From Microbacter sp. GSS18 (GTDB taxonomy: Bacteria; Actinomycetota; Actinomycetes; Actinomycetales; Microbacteriaceae), in the NCBI GenBank assembly GCA_029319145.1, contig CP119753.1, forward strand, positions 2,728,001 to 2,792,000: 64,000 bases of DNA. Direction: 5' to 3'. A program made the position numbers and the translations under genes. The notes under the pieces are model-generated. The model did no database searches, was not told the origin of the DNA, and worked only from the letters and a program-made list of their open reading frames with translations. Positions 56,507-64,000 of the stretch are shown piece by piece; the first letter of the stretch is position 1, and each line of letters opens with the position of its first letter.

Positions 56507-57885
56507 GAGGGTTCCTCCACTCCGATGTCGAGGCTGCGATCGACGATACGCCCGGCGAGCCCGGTGTACCGGGCAGGCTCGAGCAGGTCGTCGATGTCGA
56601 CGTCCGCGCCGGAGGCCGAGACGGCCTCGCGGACGAGGCCTTCGAACGACTCTCCCCCCGCGGCCCGGGCGATGATCCGCGCGACCGCATCCGCACCGAG
56701 GACGGGAGCGAGCACGGCCGACACCCGCTCGGAGACGATGAGTCCGCCGGTCGCCCCAAGATTGCGGGCGATCGCCGCGTCGTCGATCGTGAGGCCGGCG
56801 ATCAACCGCGAGAGCGTCCCGGTCGCGCCGAGGGCCAGGCGCAGCAGCTCGCGCAGCGCGGGCCATTCGGCGTGCCACGCTCCGTCCGGGCGCTCGTCGA
56901 CCGCCAGGGCGGCGGCCGTGTGCAGCGTGGCCGCCAGGTGCGGCGCCCGGATCGCCGCCGAGCGGATGAGGACGGATGCCGCGGGATTTCGCTTGTGGGG
57001 CATGGCGGACGATCCGGCCGGGGCGCCTTCGGCGAGCTCGCCGATCTCGGTGCGACTGAGCGTCGCGACATCCGCGGCCACGACGCCGGCGGCGTCCACC
57101 GCCTGCACGAGTGCGTCGCCGAGCTCGGTCACGGGCCAGCGGGTGGTGTGCCACGGCGCGTCGGGCGTCGCGAGGGCGAGCTCGGCCGCGAACGTCGCGG
57201 GCAGCGCCTCGGCCGCCGCGAGGGCGTCCCGCGGACCGCGCGTGCGGGTCGCGGTCTCGACCGAGGCGGCCAGCGTCCCCGCCGCTCCGCCGAGCTGCGC
57301 GGGGAGGGCGCCGGCGGCGTCGGCGAGCCGGCGGCGGGCACGGCGGACGCCGGCGAGCCACGTCGCCGCCCGCAGACCCACGGTCGTGGGCACGGCGTGC
57401 TGACCGAGCGTCCGGGCGGCGGCGACGCTGTCGCGGTGGGCGGCCGCGATCGCGACCAGTGTCGCCTCGACGTCGACGAGGTGCGCGTCGATCGCCTCGG
57501 CGGAACGCCGGGCGACGAGCATGAGAGCCGAGTCGAGGACGTCCTGGCTCGTCGCCGCGGGATGGATCCACGGGCGGTGCTCGACGGCCACGCGCTCACG
57601 CATCGTCCCCACCAGAGGGATCACCGGGTTGCCGACGCTGGCGCCGGCCGCCGCGAGTGCGGCAGGGTCGATGCCGTGGCCCGCGCACGGCTCTCCGGCG
57701 CCTCGCCAGCCGAACGCCGCGGAGACGGCGTCGGCCGCCGCGGCCGGCGCGACGCCGACGGTACACCAGGCACGGGTGAGCGCTACCTCGGCCGCGACGA
57801 GCGCACCCAGGACGGCCTCGTCGGCCACGGGGTCGTCGAAGCCGACAGTGACCGGCGCCAGCAGGCCGAGGTCGCGTTCGGACAC
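56503..57885 (-). CDS. pcaB: 3-Carboxy-cis,cis-muconate cycloisomerase
   Basis: 460 residues, fumarase/aspartase superfamily. WIHPAATSQDVLDSA, GQHAVPTTVGL and the signature GSSAMPHKRNPAAS identify the PcaB group. It cyclises 3-carboxymuconate to the muconolactone. GTG start at 57885 after GGAAGGAG. It follows an IclR gene by 24 bp and overlaps pcaD, giving an iclR-pcaB-pcaD operon. pcaG, pcaH and pcaC are not in the window. Confidence 0.93.
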   Translation of the reverse strand: MSERDLGLLAPVTVGFDDPVADEAVLGALVAAEVALTRAWCTVGVAPAAAADAVSAAFGWRGAGEPCAGHGIDPAALAAAGASVGNPVIPLVGTMRERVAVEHRPWIHPAATSQDVLDSALMLVARRSAEAIDAHLVDVEATLVAIAAAHRDSVAAARTLGQHAVPTTVGLRAATWLAGVRRARRRLADAAGALPAQLGGAAGTLAASVETATRTRGPRDALAAAEALPATFAAELALATPDAPWHTTRWPVTELGDALVQAVDAAGVVAADVATLSRTEIGELAEGAPAGSSAMPHKRNPAASVLIRSAAIRAPHLAATLHTAAALAVDERPDGAWHAEWPALRELLRLALGATGTLSRLIAGLTIDDAAIARNLGATGGLIVSERVSAVLAPVLGADAVARIIARAAGGESFEGLVREAVSASGADVDIDDLLEPARYTGLAGRIVDRSLDIGVEEPS

Positions 57886-57909
57886 GTCACTCCTTCCGCC
57901 GACGGCGCG

Positions 57910-58686
57910 TCACTTCCCGCGCAGCTGGTCCTGCAGGTCGCGCGACGCCTGCACGACGAGCGGTCCGAGCCTCCGCTCGTCGGCGCGGTCGAGGTGGACG
58001 ACCACGCCGAGAGCGATCGGCGGCATGCCCTCGACCGGTCCCAGCGGCGCGGCCACCGAGATGTTCCCCAGTGTCATCTCCTCGCGGGTGTGGGCGTAGC
58101 CGCGCAGGCGCGCCTGGGCGATCTCGGCGCGCAGCTCGTCCTCGTCGATGACCGTGTGCACCGTTTCGCGCTCGCGCGGCGCCTCGAAGTACTGCTCGAG
58201 CCACGCTTCGTCGCGCGCCGAGAGCAGCGCCTTGCCGACACCTGTGGCGTGCAGCGGACCGCGCCCTCCCATGCGGCTGAGCGTCGCGATCGAGCCGCGC
58301 CCGGTGATCCTGCCGACGTAGAGCGCGAACGAGGTCTGCGGTGTCGCGCCCGAGAGAACGGCGAGGTGCACGTTCTCGCCGGTGGCCTCGTACAGCCGCG
58401 CCATGTGCGGCAGAGCCGTCTCGCGCAGCCGCAGCGACAGCGGCGACAGCTCGCCGAGCTCCCACAGGCGCACGCCGATGGTGTAGCGGTGGCCGGCCGC
58501 CCGCCCGAGCAGCTGCTCGGTCACGAGCTGCGCCAGCAGTCGGTGCAGCGTCGACGACGCCAGCCCCGTGCGCTCCGAGAGCTCGGCGGCGGTGAGCTCG
58601 GGCTCGTCCTCGCTGAAGCAGTCGAGCACACGGAGCATCCGGTCGAGGACCCCCTCGCCGCCGGTGTCGTCCGCCGCCCTGGCCAC
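57910..58686 (-). CDS. IclR-family regulator of the pcaBD operon
   Basis: 258 residues. wHTH LTAAELSERTGLASSTLHRLLAQLVTEQLL and an effector domain with HATGVGKALLSARDE, GYAHTREEMTLGNISVAAPL. Leaderless GTG start: TAGCGT (58698-58693) is 6 nt upstream. It is the first gene of the pcaBD transcript and diverges from a second IclR gene only 42 bp away. Confidence 0.9.
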   Translation of the reverse strand: MARAADDTGGEGVLDRMLRVLDCFSEDEPELTAAELSERTGLASSTLHRLLAQLVTEQLLGRAAGHRYTIGVRLWELGELSPLSLRLRETALPHMARLYEATGENVHLAVLSGATPQTSFALYVGRITGRGSIATLSRMGGRGPLHATGVGKALLSARDEAWLEQYFEAPRERETVHTVIDEDELRAEIAQARLRGYAHTREEMTLGNISVAAPLGPVEGMPPIALGVVVHLDRADERRLGPLVVQASRDLQDQLRGK

Positions 58687-58728
58687 GTCTTCACGCTACC
58701 GCCGCCGGGGCATGGCACGCTGGGCCCC

Positions 58729-59481
58729 ATGGCCAACTCGCCGTCGGGAGACTCGGTGATCGACCGTCTCGTGCGGGTCCTCGAGACGTTCACCGCCGAC
58801 CGGACGGTGCAGACCGCCTCCGACATCGGCCGCCGCGCGGGCCTGCCCTCATCGACGGCCCATCGTCTCGTCGACGATCTGGTGCGCAGCGGCCTCCTCG
58901 AGCGGGACGACGAGCATCGTGTGCGGCTGGGGATGCGACTGTGGGAGCTGGCGCTGCGCGGCTCGTCCGCGCTGCGGCTGCGCCAGGCGGCGCTGCCGTT
59001 CATGGAGGGCGTCCAGGCCCGCATCCGCGAGCACACCCAGCTGGCCGTGCTCGAGCAGGACGAGGCGCTGTTCGTCGAGCGGCTCTCGCACCCCGCGGCC
59101 GGCGCCAACATCACGCGCATCGCCGGACGGCTGGCACTCCACGCATCGTCCTCCGGGCTCGTGCTGCTCTCCTACGCACCGGACGATGTGCGCGAGCGGG
59201 TGCTGTCGGGCCCGCTGCCGGCGATCTCCCCCGACACCGTGACCGAGCCGGCGGCCCTGCGGCGGGTGCTGGCGGGGATCCGCGAGCGCGGCTTCGTCGT
59301 GTCGCCGGGCTCGGTGGAGTCGGTCTCGACCGGCGTCGCGGTGCCGGTCCGCGACCGCGGCCGCGTCGTGGCGGCCCTGTCGGTGATCCTGCCCCGAGAC
59401 GCCCCGACCGACGACGCCGTGGTGACGCTCCTGGCCGCGGCCCGGGGCATCGAGAACGCCCTGCGCTCCGCGCGCGACTGA
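58729..59481 (+). CDS. IclR-family transcriptional regulator
   Basis: 250 residues. wHTH TASDIGRRAGLPSSTAHRLVDDLVRSGLLERD and an effector domain with LHASSSGLVLLSY and VSPGSVESVSTGVAVPV. ATG at 58729; only a weak CACGCT -10 lies 7 nt upstream. It may regulate pobA, the next gene on this strand, or the divergent pca operon. The palindrome array 59506-59780 follows its stop and probably ends its transcript. Confidence 0.88.
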   Translation: MANSPSGDSVIDRLVRVLETFTADRTVQTASDIGRRAGLPSSTAHRLVDDLVRSGLLERDDEHRVRLGMRLWELALRGSSALRLRQAALPFMEGVQARIREHTQLAVLEQDEALFVERLSHPAAGANITRIAGRLALHASSSGLVLLSYAPDDVRERVLSGPLPAISPDTVTEPAALRRVLAGIRERGFVVSPGSVESVSTGVAVPVRDRGRVVAALSVILPRDAPTDDAVVTLLAAARGIENALRSARD

Positions 59482-59505
59482 CCCCGCCGCCCGGACCCCG
59501 ACACC

Positions 59506-59780
59506 GTGTCCCACTTCTGGCCGCGCGCCGGCGCCGCAGGCGGCCGAAACTGGGACACACTCTCCGACCCCCGGACTCCATGTCCCACTTCTGGCCGCGC
59601 AACGGCGCGACAGGCGGCAAAAACCGGGACACACCCTCCAACCCCCGGACTCCATGTCCCACTCCTGGCCGCGCAACGGCGCGACAGGCGGCAAAAACCG
59701 GGACACACCCTCCAACCCCCGGACTCCATGTCCCACTTCTGGCCGCCTCCCGGCTTCGCGGGCGGCCAGAAGTGGGACAC
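59506..59780. repeat. Tandem array of four palindromic units, 74-bp period
   Basis: The start TGTCCCACT.CTGG occurs at 59507, 59581, 59655 and 59729, each 74 bp apart. Each unit is an inverted repeat: TGTCCCACTTCTGGCCGC at the left and a more or less altered reverse copy ending GGGACAC at the right. Units 2 and 3 are nearly identical and share decayed right arms (GGCAAAAACCGGGACAC); unit 4 is perfect (19-bp arms 59729-59747 and 59761-59779). Spacers between units read CCTCCAACCCCCGGACTCCA. The same element occurs once between xylA and xylB. Confidence 0.9.
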
Positions 59781-59895
59781 GGGCTCGCTGAGCGGGGCGG
59801 GATTTGGTTCCTGTTGAACGGGAACGGATGCGTTGAGCGCGGCGCGCGGCGCGCACACTGGTCTCGGCATCCCACCTCGTCGAAGGAGACGACCC

Positions 59896-61083
59896 ATGAC
59901 CACCACCGTTCGCACCCGCGTCGCCATCGTCGGCGCCGGCCCCGCGGGGCTGATGCTCTCGCACCTGCTCGCCGATGCGGGCATCGAGTCCGTCGTGATC
60001 GACCAGCGAACCCGCGAGGACATCGAGCAGACGATCAAGGCCGGCATCCTCGAGCAGGGCGCTGTCGAGGTGCTCGACACGCTCGGCGACTTCTCCCGCG
60101 CCCGCACCGTCGGCATGCGCCACGACGGCATCGAACTGCGCTTCGCCGGCGAGGGCCACCGCATCGACTTCGCCGACCTCGTCGATCGCGGAGTGTGGCT
60201 ATACCCGCAGCACGAGGCGCTGAAGGACCTCATCGCCGCCCGCCTCGCAGGCGGCCAGGACCTGCGCTTCGGCGTGACCGCCGACCACGTCGAGGGCGTC
60301 GACACCGACCGCCCGACCGTGATCGCGACGGATGCCGAGGGGCAGCCGCTGCGGATCGAGGCCGACTTCGTCGTCGGCGGAGACGGCTCGCGCAGCGTGG
60401 TCCGCTCGGCCGTGACGGGGTCGTCGCACGGCGGCTACTTCCGCGAGTACCCGTTCGCGTGGTTCGGCGTCCTGTGCGAGGCGCCGCCGAGTGCGGAGGA
60501 GCTCATCTACAGCAACTCCCCCAACGGGTTCGCGCTCATCAGCCAGCGGTCCAAGACCATCCAGCGCATGTACTTCCAGTGCGACCCCGAGACAGATCCG
60601 AACGCGTTCAGCGAAGAGGAGCTGTGGGAGAAGTTGCAGTCGTGCGTGCCGGGAACGACCCTCAACGAGGGCCCGATCTTCCAGCGCGACGTGCTGCGCT
60701 TCCGCAGCTTCGTCGCGCAGGAGCTGCGCCACGGCCGCGCCGCGCTCATCGGGGATGCCGCCCACACGGTGCCACCGACCGGCGCGAAGGGCATGAACCT
60801 CGCGATCGCGGACGTGGTCCTCCTCGACAAGGCGCTGCGCACGCTGTTGCTCGAAGGCGACGAGCGCCTGATCGACGCATACGCCGAGACGGCGTCGCAG
60901 CGCATCTGGAAGGCCCAGCACTTCTCGTGGTGGATGACAACCATGCTTCACCTGACGCCCGACGCCAGCGACTTCGACCGGCACCGTCAGCTCGGCGAGC
61001 TGCGCAGCGTCGTGGAATCCGAGGCAGGTCGTCGCTACCTCGCCGAGGCTTACACCGGCTGGCCGCTCGACACCGGGAACTGA
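59896..61083 (+). CDS. pobA: 4-Hydroxybenzoate 3-monooxygenase
   Basis: 395 residues, the expected PobA length. VAIVGAGPAGLMLSHLLADAGI, TIKAGILEQGAVEVLD, VGGDGSRSVVR and IGDAAHTVPPTGAKGMNLAIADV are the FAD and DG motifs; the N-terminal VIDQRTREDIEQTIKAG is specific to the 4-hydroxybenzoate hydroxylase group. It makes protocatechuate from 4-hydroxybenzoate with NAD(P)H and O2, feeding the pca branch upstream. ATG at 59896 after AAGGAG. Confidence 0.94.
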   Translation: MTTTVRTRVAIVGAGPAGLMLSHLLADAGIESVVIDQRTREDIEQTIKAGILEQGAVEVLDTLGDFSRARTVGMRHDGIELRFAGEGHRIDFADLVDRGVWLYPQHEALKDLIAARLAGGQDLRFGVTADHVEGVDTDRPTVIATDAEGQPLRIEADFVVGGDGSRSVVRSAVTGSSHGGYFREYPFAWFGVLCEAPPSAEELIYSNSPNGFALISQRSKTIQRMYFQCDPETDPNAFSEEELWEKLQSCVPGTTLNEGPIFQRDVLRFRSFVAQELRHGRAALIGDAAHTVPPTGAKGMNLAIADVVLLDKALRTLLLEGDERLIDAYAETASQRIWKAQHFSWWMTTMLHLTPDASDFDRHRQLGELRSVVESEAGRRYLAEAYTGWPLDTGN

Positions 61084-61176
61084 CCGCGCCGCTCGTGTGG
61101 TGCGCTCCTGGCGCCCCTTTCGAGCCCCTAGCATGATCAGACGCCAGAGCGGCCCCCACCCCATGCGGAGAGCAAC

Positions 61177-62556
61177 GTGAAGCCCAACATCCTCTTGATC
61201 ACCGCAGACGACATGGAGGGGACCACACCCGGCGCGTTCGGCGGGCCCGAGGGCGTGACGCCCGCACTGGATGAGCTGGCGTCGGAGGGCATGATCTTCG
61301 AACGCGCGCACGTCCCCATCGCCGTGTGCCAGCCGAGCCGTTCCGCGATGCTGACGGGGATGTGGCCACACCGCAACGGCGCTGAGGGATTCGAGCCGAT
61401 CGACGATGAGGTACCTCTGCTGACGACGCTCCTCGCTGCGGCCGGCTACCGCACGGGCATTCTCGGCAAGGTCAAGCATCTTGCTCCCGTGGAGCGCTTC
61501 CGATGGGACCTCATCGTCGACATGGCCTCACTCGGCATGGGGAGAGACCCGGCCCGCTATGCGGAGTCGAGCAGGGAGTTCATCGCCGCCAGCGGTGAGA
61601 GACCGTGGTTCCTGATGGTCAACGCCCACGACCCGCACCGGCCTTTCCACGGGTCGACAAGCATCGACCGCACTTTCACCGAAGCCCAGCGCGAGACGAT
61701 TCCTGAACCGAGCCGAATCTTCGCCCCGGATGAGGCGACGCCCGTCCCGGGCTACCTCCCCGATCTCGAAGACATTCGCACGGAGTACGCCCAGTACCTC
61801 AGCTCGTCCCGTCGTTGCGATGACGTCGTTGCGGCCGTGCTTCGGGTCCTCGCGGATTCGGGGCACGCCGCGGACACCCTCGTGGTCTTCCTCTCCGACA
61901 ACGGCATGGCATTCCCCTTCTCCAAGGCGAACTGCTACCTGCAGTCGACCCACACACCACTCATCGTGAGGTGGCCAGGACGGGTCGCGCCGGGCAGCCG
62001 TGGCCCCCAGGGCTTCGTCAACATGCTGGACCTGTTCCCGACGTTCTGCGAGGTCGCGGGAGTCGATGCGGGCGACACCGACGGTCGCACCCTCCTGCCG
62101 GCGCTACTCGGCACCGCCGAGAAGGCCGACAGCGAGGTGGTGACCGTCTTCCACGAGACGGCGGCAAAGAACCGTTACGAGATGCGCTGCGTCCAGGACG
62201 GCGAGTACGGGTACATCTGGAACGGATGGGCGGGCACAAGGACCCGGTACACGGCCGAGAACATGAGCGGCCTCAGCTGGAAGGCGATGGTCGCTGCCGC
62301 CACTTCCGACCCGGACATCGCCGATCGCGTGTCCTTCTACCAGGACCGCCCGACCGAGGAGTTGTACCACCTCGCCTCAGACCCGCACAGCCTGAAGAAT
62401 CTGGCCGCCGACCCTGCTCACACCCCGGCCCTCGAGGCCAAGCGCGCATCTCTGCGGGCGTGGATGGCCGCTACTTCGGATCCCTCCCGCCGCGCGTTCG
62501 AGAAATCGCTCCGACCGCGATGGTGGGCGCGACGTCGGCGACGGATCACCGGCTGA
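61177..62556 (+). CDS. Sulfatase, type I (formylglycine-dependent)
   Basis: 459 residues. PNILLITADDMEG holds metal-binding aspartates and AVCQPSRSAMLTG is the C-x-P-x-R modification motif (C51). NAHDPHRPF and FLSDNGM are further sulfatase motifs, and the protein resembles the N-sulfoglucosamine/iduronate-sulfatase-like group. No signal peptide. GTG start at 61177; -10 candidate TAGCAT at 61129-61134. Its base use is a little less GC-biased than its neighbours. It needs the FGE at 19022-20017. Confidence 0.9.
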   Translation: MKPNILLITADDMEGTTPGAFGGPEGVTPALDELASEGMIFERAHVPIAVCQPSRSAMLTGMWPHRNGAEGFEPIDDEVPLLTTLLAAAGYRTGILGKVKHLAPVERFRWDLIVDMASLGMGRDPARYAESSREFIAASGERPWFLMVNAHDPHRPFHGSTSIDRTFTEAQRETIPEPSRIFAPDEATPVPGYLPDLEDIRTEYAQYLSSSRRCDDVVAAVLRVLADSGHAADTLVVFLSDNGMAFPFSKANCYLQSTHTPLIVRWPGRVAPGSRGPQGFVNMLDLFPTFCEVAGVDAGDTDGRTLLPALLGTAEKADSEVVTVFHETAAKNRYEMRCVQDGEYGYIWNGWAGTRTRYTAENMSGLSWKAMVAAATSDPDIADRVSFYQDRPTEELYHLASDPHSLKNLAADPAHTPALEAKRASLRAWMAATSDPSRRAFEKSLRPRWWARRRRRITG

Positions 62557-62775
62557 TGAGTCACTGCTGGCTCGCCCCCGAATCCGCGCCGGCGGAGCTG
62601 TAGCGGCCCGGCGAACTGCATCTCCACCGTTCAAGAGCGCGGGCACGATCCGAACGCAGGCCCTTGTCCGCACCACTCTGCAGCGGGTACCGCGCCGCGG
62701 TGTCACCCGTCGACGGCCTTGCGGACTGTGCGGGCGACTGGTTGCGTGCGGAGAGAAGCTCGGAAGGAGTCCCCC
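62557..62775. other. 219-bp gap with no recognised gene
   Basis: Between the sulfatase and dodecin genes. It contains the dodecin ribosome-binding site (GGAAGGAG) at its end. I see no convincing ORF, hairpin or RNA gene. Confidence 0.4.
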
Positions 62776-62991
62776 ATGTCAGATCACGTCTACCGCGTCG
62801 TCGAAGTCGTCGGAAGCTCGCCGGACGGCATCGACGCCGCGATCAGGAACGCCGTTGCTCGAGCATCCCAGACGCTGCACGGCCTCGACTGGTTCGAGAT
62901 GACGTCGGTGCGCGGGCAGATCGACGACGGCGCGATCCAGCACTTTCAGGTCACTGTCAAGGTCGGGTTCCGACTGGACGACGCCGAGTAG
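62776..62991 (+). CDS. Dodecin (flavin/CoA-binding dodecamer)
   Basis: 71 residues. VYRVVEVVGSSPDGIDAAIRNAVARASQTLHGLDWFEM and GAIQHFQVTVKVGFRL are the complete dodecin fold; the Trp that stacks on flavin is in LDWFEM. Dodecins store or buffer flavin and CoA. ATG at 62776 after GGAAGGAG. Monocistronic. Confidence 0.95.
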   Translation: MSDHVYRVVEVVGSSPDGIDAAIRNAVARASQTLHGLDWFEMTSVRGQIDDGAIQHFQVTVKVGFRLDDAE

Positions 62992-63051
62992 CCGAGGCGT
63001 ACGCGGCCTCCGGTCCCGAGGGCCGGCACGCGACCCCTGGATGCGCGCGGA

Positions 63052-64000
63052 TCAGCCCTCGGGCGACGGGCCGGCGTCCCCCGCGGCGTGCGCGACGGTG
63101 CGGCGCAGAACCTGCGCCGTGAGTGCCCCGCAGACCAGGAACAGCACCACCGCGGCCAGGATCGCCAGGAGCGGAATCGTCCACGCGCCCGTCGCCTCGT
63201 GCATGGCCCCGAGCAGGATCGGCCCCGCGGCCGCGACGGCGTAGCCGACGCCCTGGACGATGCCCGAACGGGTCGCGGCGGTGTGCGCGTCGCCGCCGAA
63301 GGCGCTGATCATGATGAAGACGACGGTGATGCCTCCGCCCTGGGCGACACCGCCCACGAGGCACCACAGCAGCCACAGCTGGGGTGCGACCAGGAAGCCG
63401 ACGGGCACCGCGAGCCACGCGATGCCCGCGGCCGCGGCACCGACGGCGATCGAGGCGCGCACCGTCACCAGCGGCAGCGTCATGCTCCCCGCGATGCCCG
63501 CCACCTGGAAGATCGCCGCGACGGCACCCGCCGCCGCGGGCGACAGTCCTTCTCCGACGAGCAGGGTCGGCAGCCATGCCGTCGTCGAGTAGAAGGCGAA
63601 GGCCTGCCCAGCGAAGGCTGCGGCGAGCAGCCACGTCCCGCGATTCCGGACGACGGACGGGTCGCCGCCCCCGTCCGCGGGACGCGAGTGCGCCCGCGGC
63701 GTGAAGCTCGCGCGCACCCCGCGAAGCGGAATCCACACCGCCAGCGCCGCCAGCCCGAATCCCGCCCACGCGACGATCGCCGTGCGCCAGCCCACGACGT
63801 CGGCGAGCGGCGCGGTGGTGAGCGTGACGATCATCGTGCCGATGTTCAGCGAGGACGTGTACACCCCGGTCATCGTGTGGGCGCGCGCCCGGGAGAAGTC
63901 GCGGCCGATGATCACGGGGATCACGACATTGCCGATGGTCAGGAACACCCCCATGACCGCGGTGCCGATGATGGCCGCCTCGACACCGCCGAGCGAGCGG
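63052..64000 (-). CDS. MFS transporter, CynX/NimT type (5' end outside window)
   Basis: Open to the window edge; 315 codons are present. Membrane segments and the central GVYTSSLNIGTMIVTLTTAPLADVVGWR loop match the CynX/NimT (cyanate and nitroimidazole) group of MFS proteins. A second half begins near VRNRGTWLLAAAFAGQAFAFYSTTAWLPTLL. The frame continues upstream of the first in-window Met (63952-63954), so the true start lies beyond 64000. Substrate unknown, probably a small organic anion. Confidence 0.85.
   Translation of the reverse strand, partial: RSLGGVEAAIIGTAVMGVFLTIGNVVIPVIIGRDFSRARAHTMTGVYTSSLNIGTMIVTLTTAPLADVVGWRTAIVAWAGFGLAALAVWIPLRGVRASFTPRAHSRPADGGGDPSVVRNRGTWLLAAAFAGQAFAFYSTTAWLPTLLVGEGLSPAAAGAVAAIFQVAGIAGSMTLPLVTVRASIAVGAAAAGIAWLAVPVGFLVAPQLWLLWCLVGGVAQGGGITVVFIMISAFGGDAHTAATRSGIVQGVGYAVAAAGPILLGAMHEATGAWTIPLLAILAAVVLFLVCGALTAQVLRRTVAHAAGDAGPSPEG

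Noticed and set aside
59506..59780. CRISPR array
   Set aside because: The period is constant at 74 bp, each unit is itself a palindrome and the parts between arms are repeated rather than unique spacers; no cas genes are near.
59506..59817. Apparent 103-codon protein (MSHFWP...)
   Set aside because: It is entirely made of the 74-bp palindromic repeat and reads similarly on the opposite strand; no independent coding evidence.

Overview
The window is high-GC DNA from an actinobacterium, most probably a Microbacterium or another Microbacteriaceae. Support for this comes from the very high G+C, strong G/C preference at third codon positions, many ATG/GTG starts that sit 6-7 nt behind a TANNNT -10 box (leaderless transcripts), a ROK-type XylR with xylA/xylB, a mycothiol-type (NDMA-dependent) alcohol dehydrogenase family, and the gene families themselves. 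I saw no rRNA, tRNA, CRISPR array, phage or IS element. Both ends are cut: the last 23 codons of a gene at the left edge and a 5'-truncated MFS transporter at the right edge.

Left part (0-13.6 kb): mixed housekeeping and accessory genes. These are a DUF4870 membrane protein, a HAD phosphatase, an aldehyde dehydrogenase, a berberine-bridge-type flavin oxidase with a perfect palindromic operator upstream, an enolase-superfamily OSB synthase/N-acylamino acid racemase, a CNNM/HlyC-type membrane protein, a GNAT acetyltransferase, an alpha/beta hydrolase, a stand-alone condensation-domain protein next to a DHA2-family exporter, and a CocE/NonD hydrolase. 13.9-18.5 kb is a xylose locus: xylR diverges from xylA-xylB-SDR, with a palindromic operator between and a 55-bp perfect hairpin repeat separating xylA from xylB. 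18.5-22.1 kb holds a small thioredoxin-fold protein, a formylglycine-generating enzyme, a methyltransferase and a HEPN-MNT toxin-antitoxin pair that lies beside the tail of a decayed gene.

22.1-34.1 kb is the most notable region. One four-gene operon encodes a quercetin 2,3-dioxygenase, an esterase, a GH78 alpha-L-rhamnosidase and a GH1 beta-glucosidase. A LysR regulator diverges from it, and an ABC importer operon of the oligopeptide type lies beyond. The same TTAG-N7-CTAA box (T-N11-A geometry) is found at the LysR promoter and in front of the importer, and a half-degenerate copy sits in front of the dioxygenase. Together these look like a locus for importing and degrading a rhamnosyl-glucosyl flavonoid such as rutin inside the cell.

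34.3-49.5 kb contains two aromatic or sugar-acid catabolic operons. The first (SDR, SDR, FAH, FAH) is divergent from a carboxymuconolactone-decarboxylase-like gene and an IclR regulator. The second is a tightly overlapping eight-gene operon: FAH hydrolase, cyclase, FAD monooxygenase, ACMSD/resorcylate-decarboxylase-like amidohydrolase, FAH hydrolase, extradiol dioxygenase, an RpiB-like protein that has lost the isomerase active site, and an SDR; it is divergent from a second LysR gene. An arylsulfatase lies between the two operons.

49.7-64 kb: an NDMA-type alcohol dehydrogenase, a membrane protein whose 5' end has been partly duplicated, a Phd-VapC toxin-antitoxin pair, the RuMP formaldehyde-fixing enzymes HxlA/HxlB with a divergent ATPase-HTH regulator, part of the protocatechuate branch (pcaB, pcaD, pobA, two IclR regulators), a 74-bp tandem array of palindromes related to the xylAB hairpin, a second FGly-type sulfatase, dodecin and an MFS transporter. 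The common theme is use of plant-derived carbon: xylose, flavonoid glycosides, hydroxybenzoates, sulfate esters and the formaldehyde released by demethylation.
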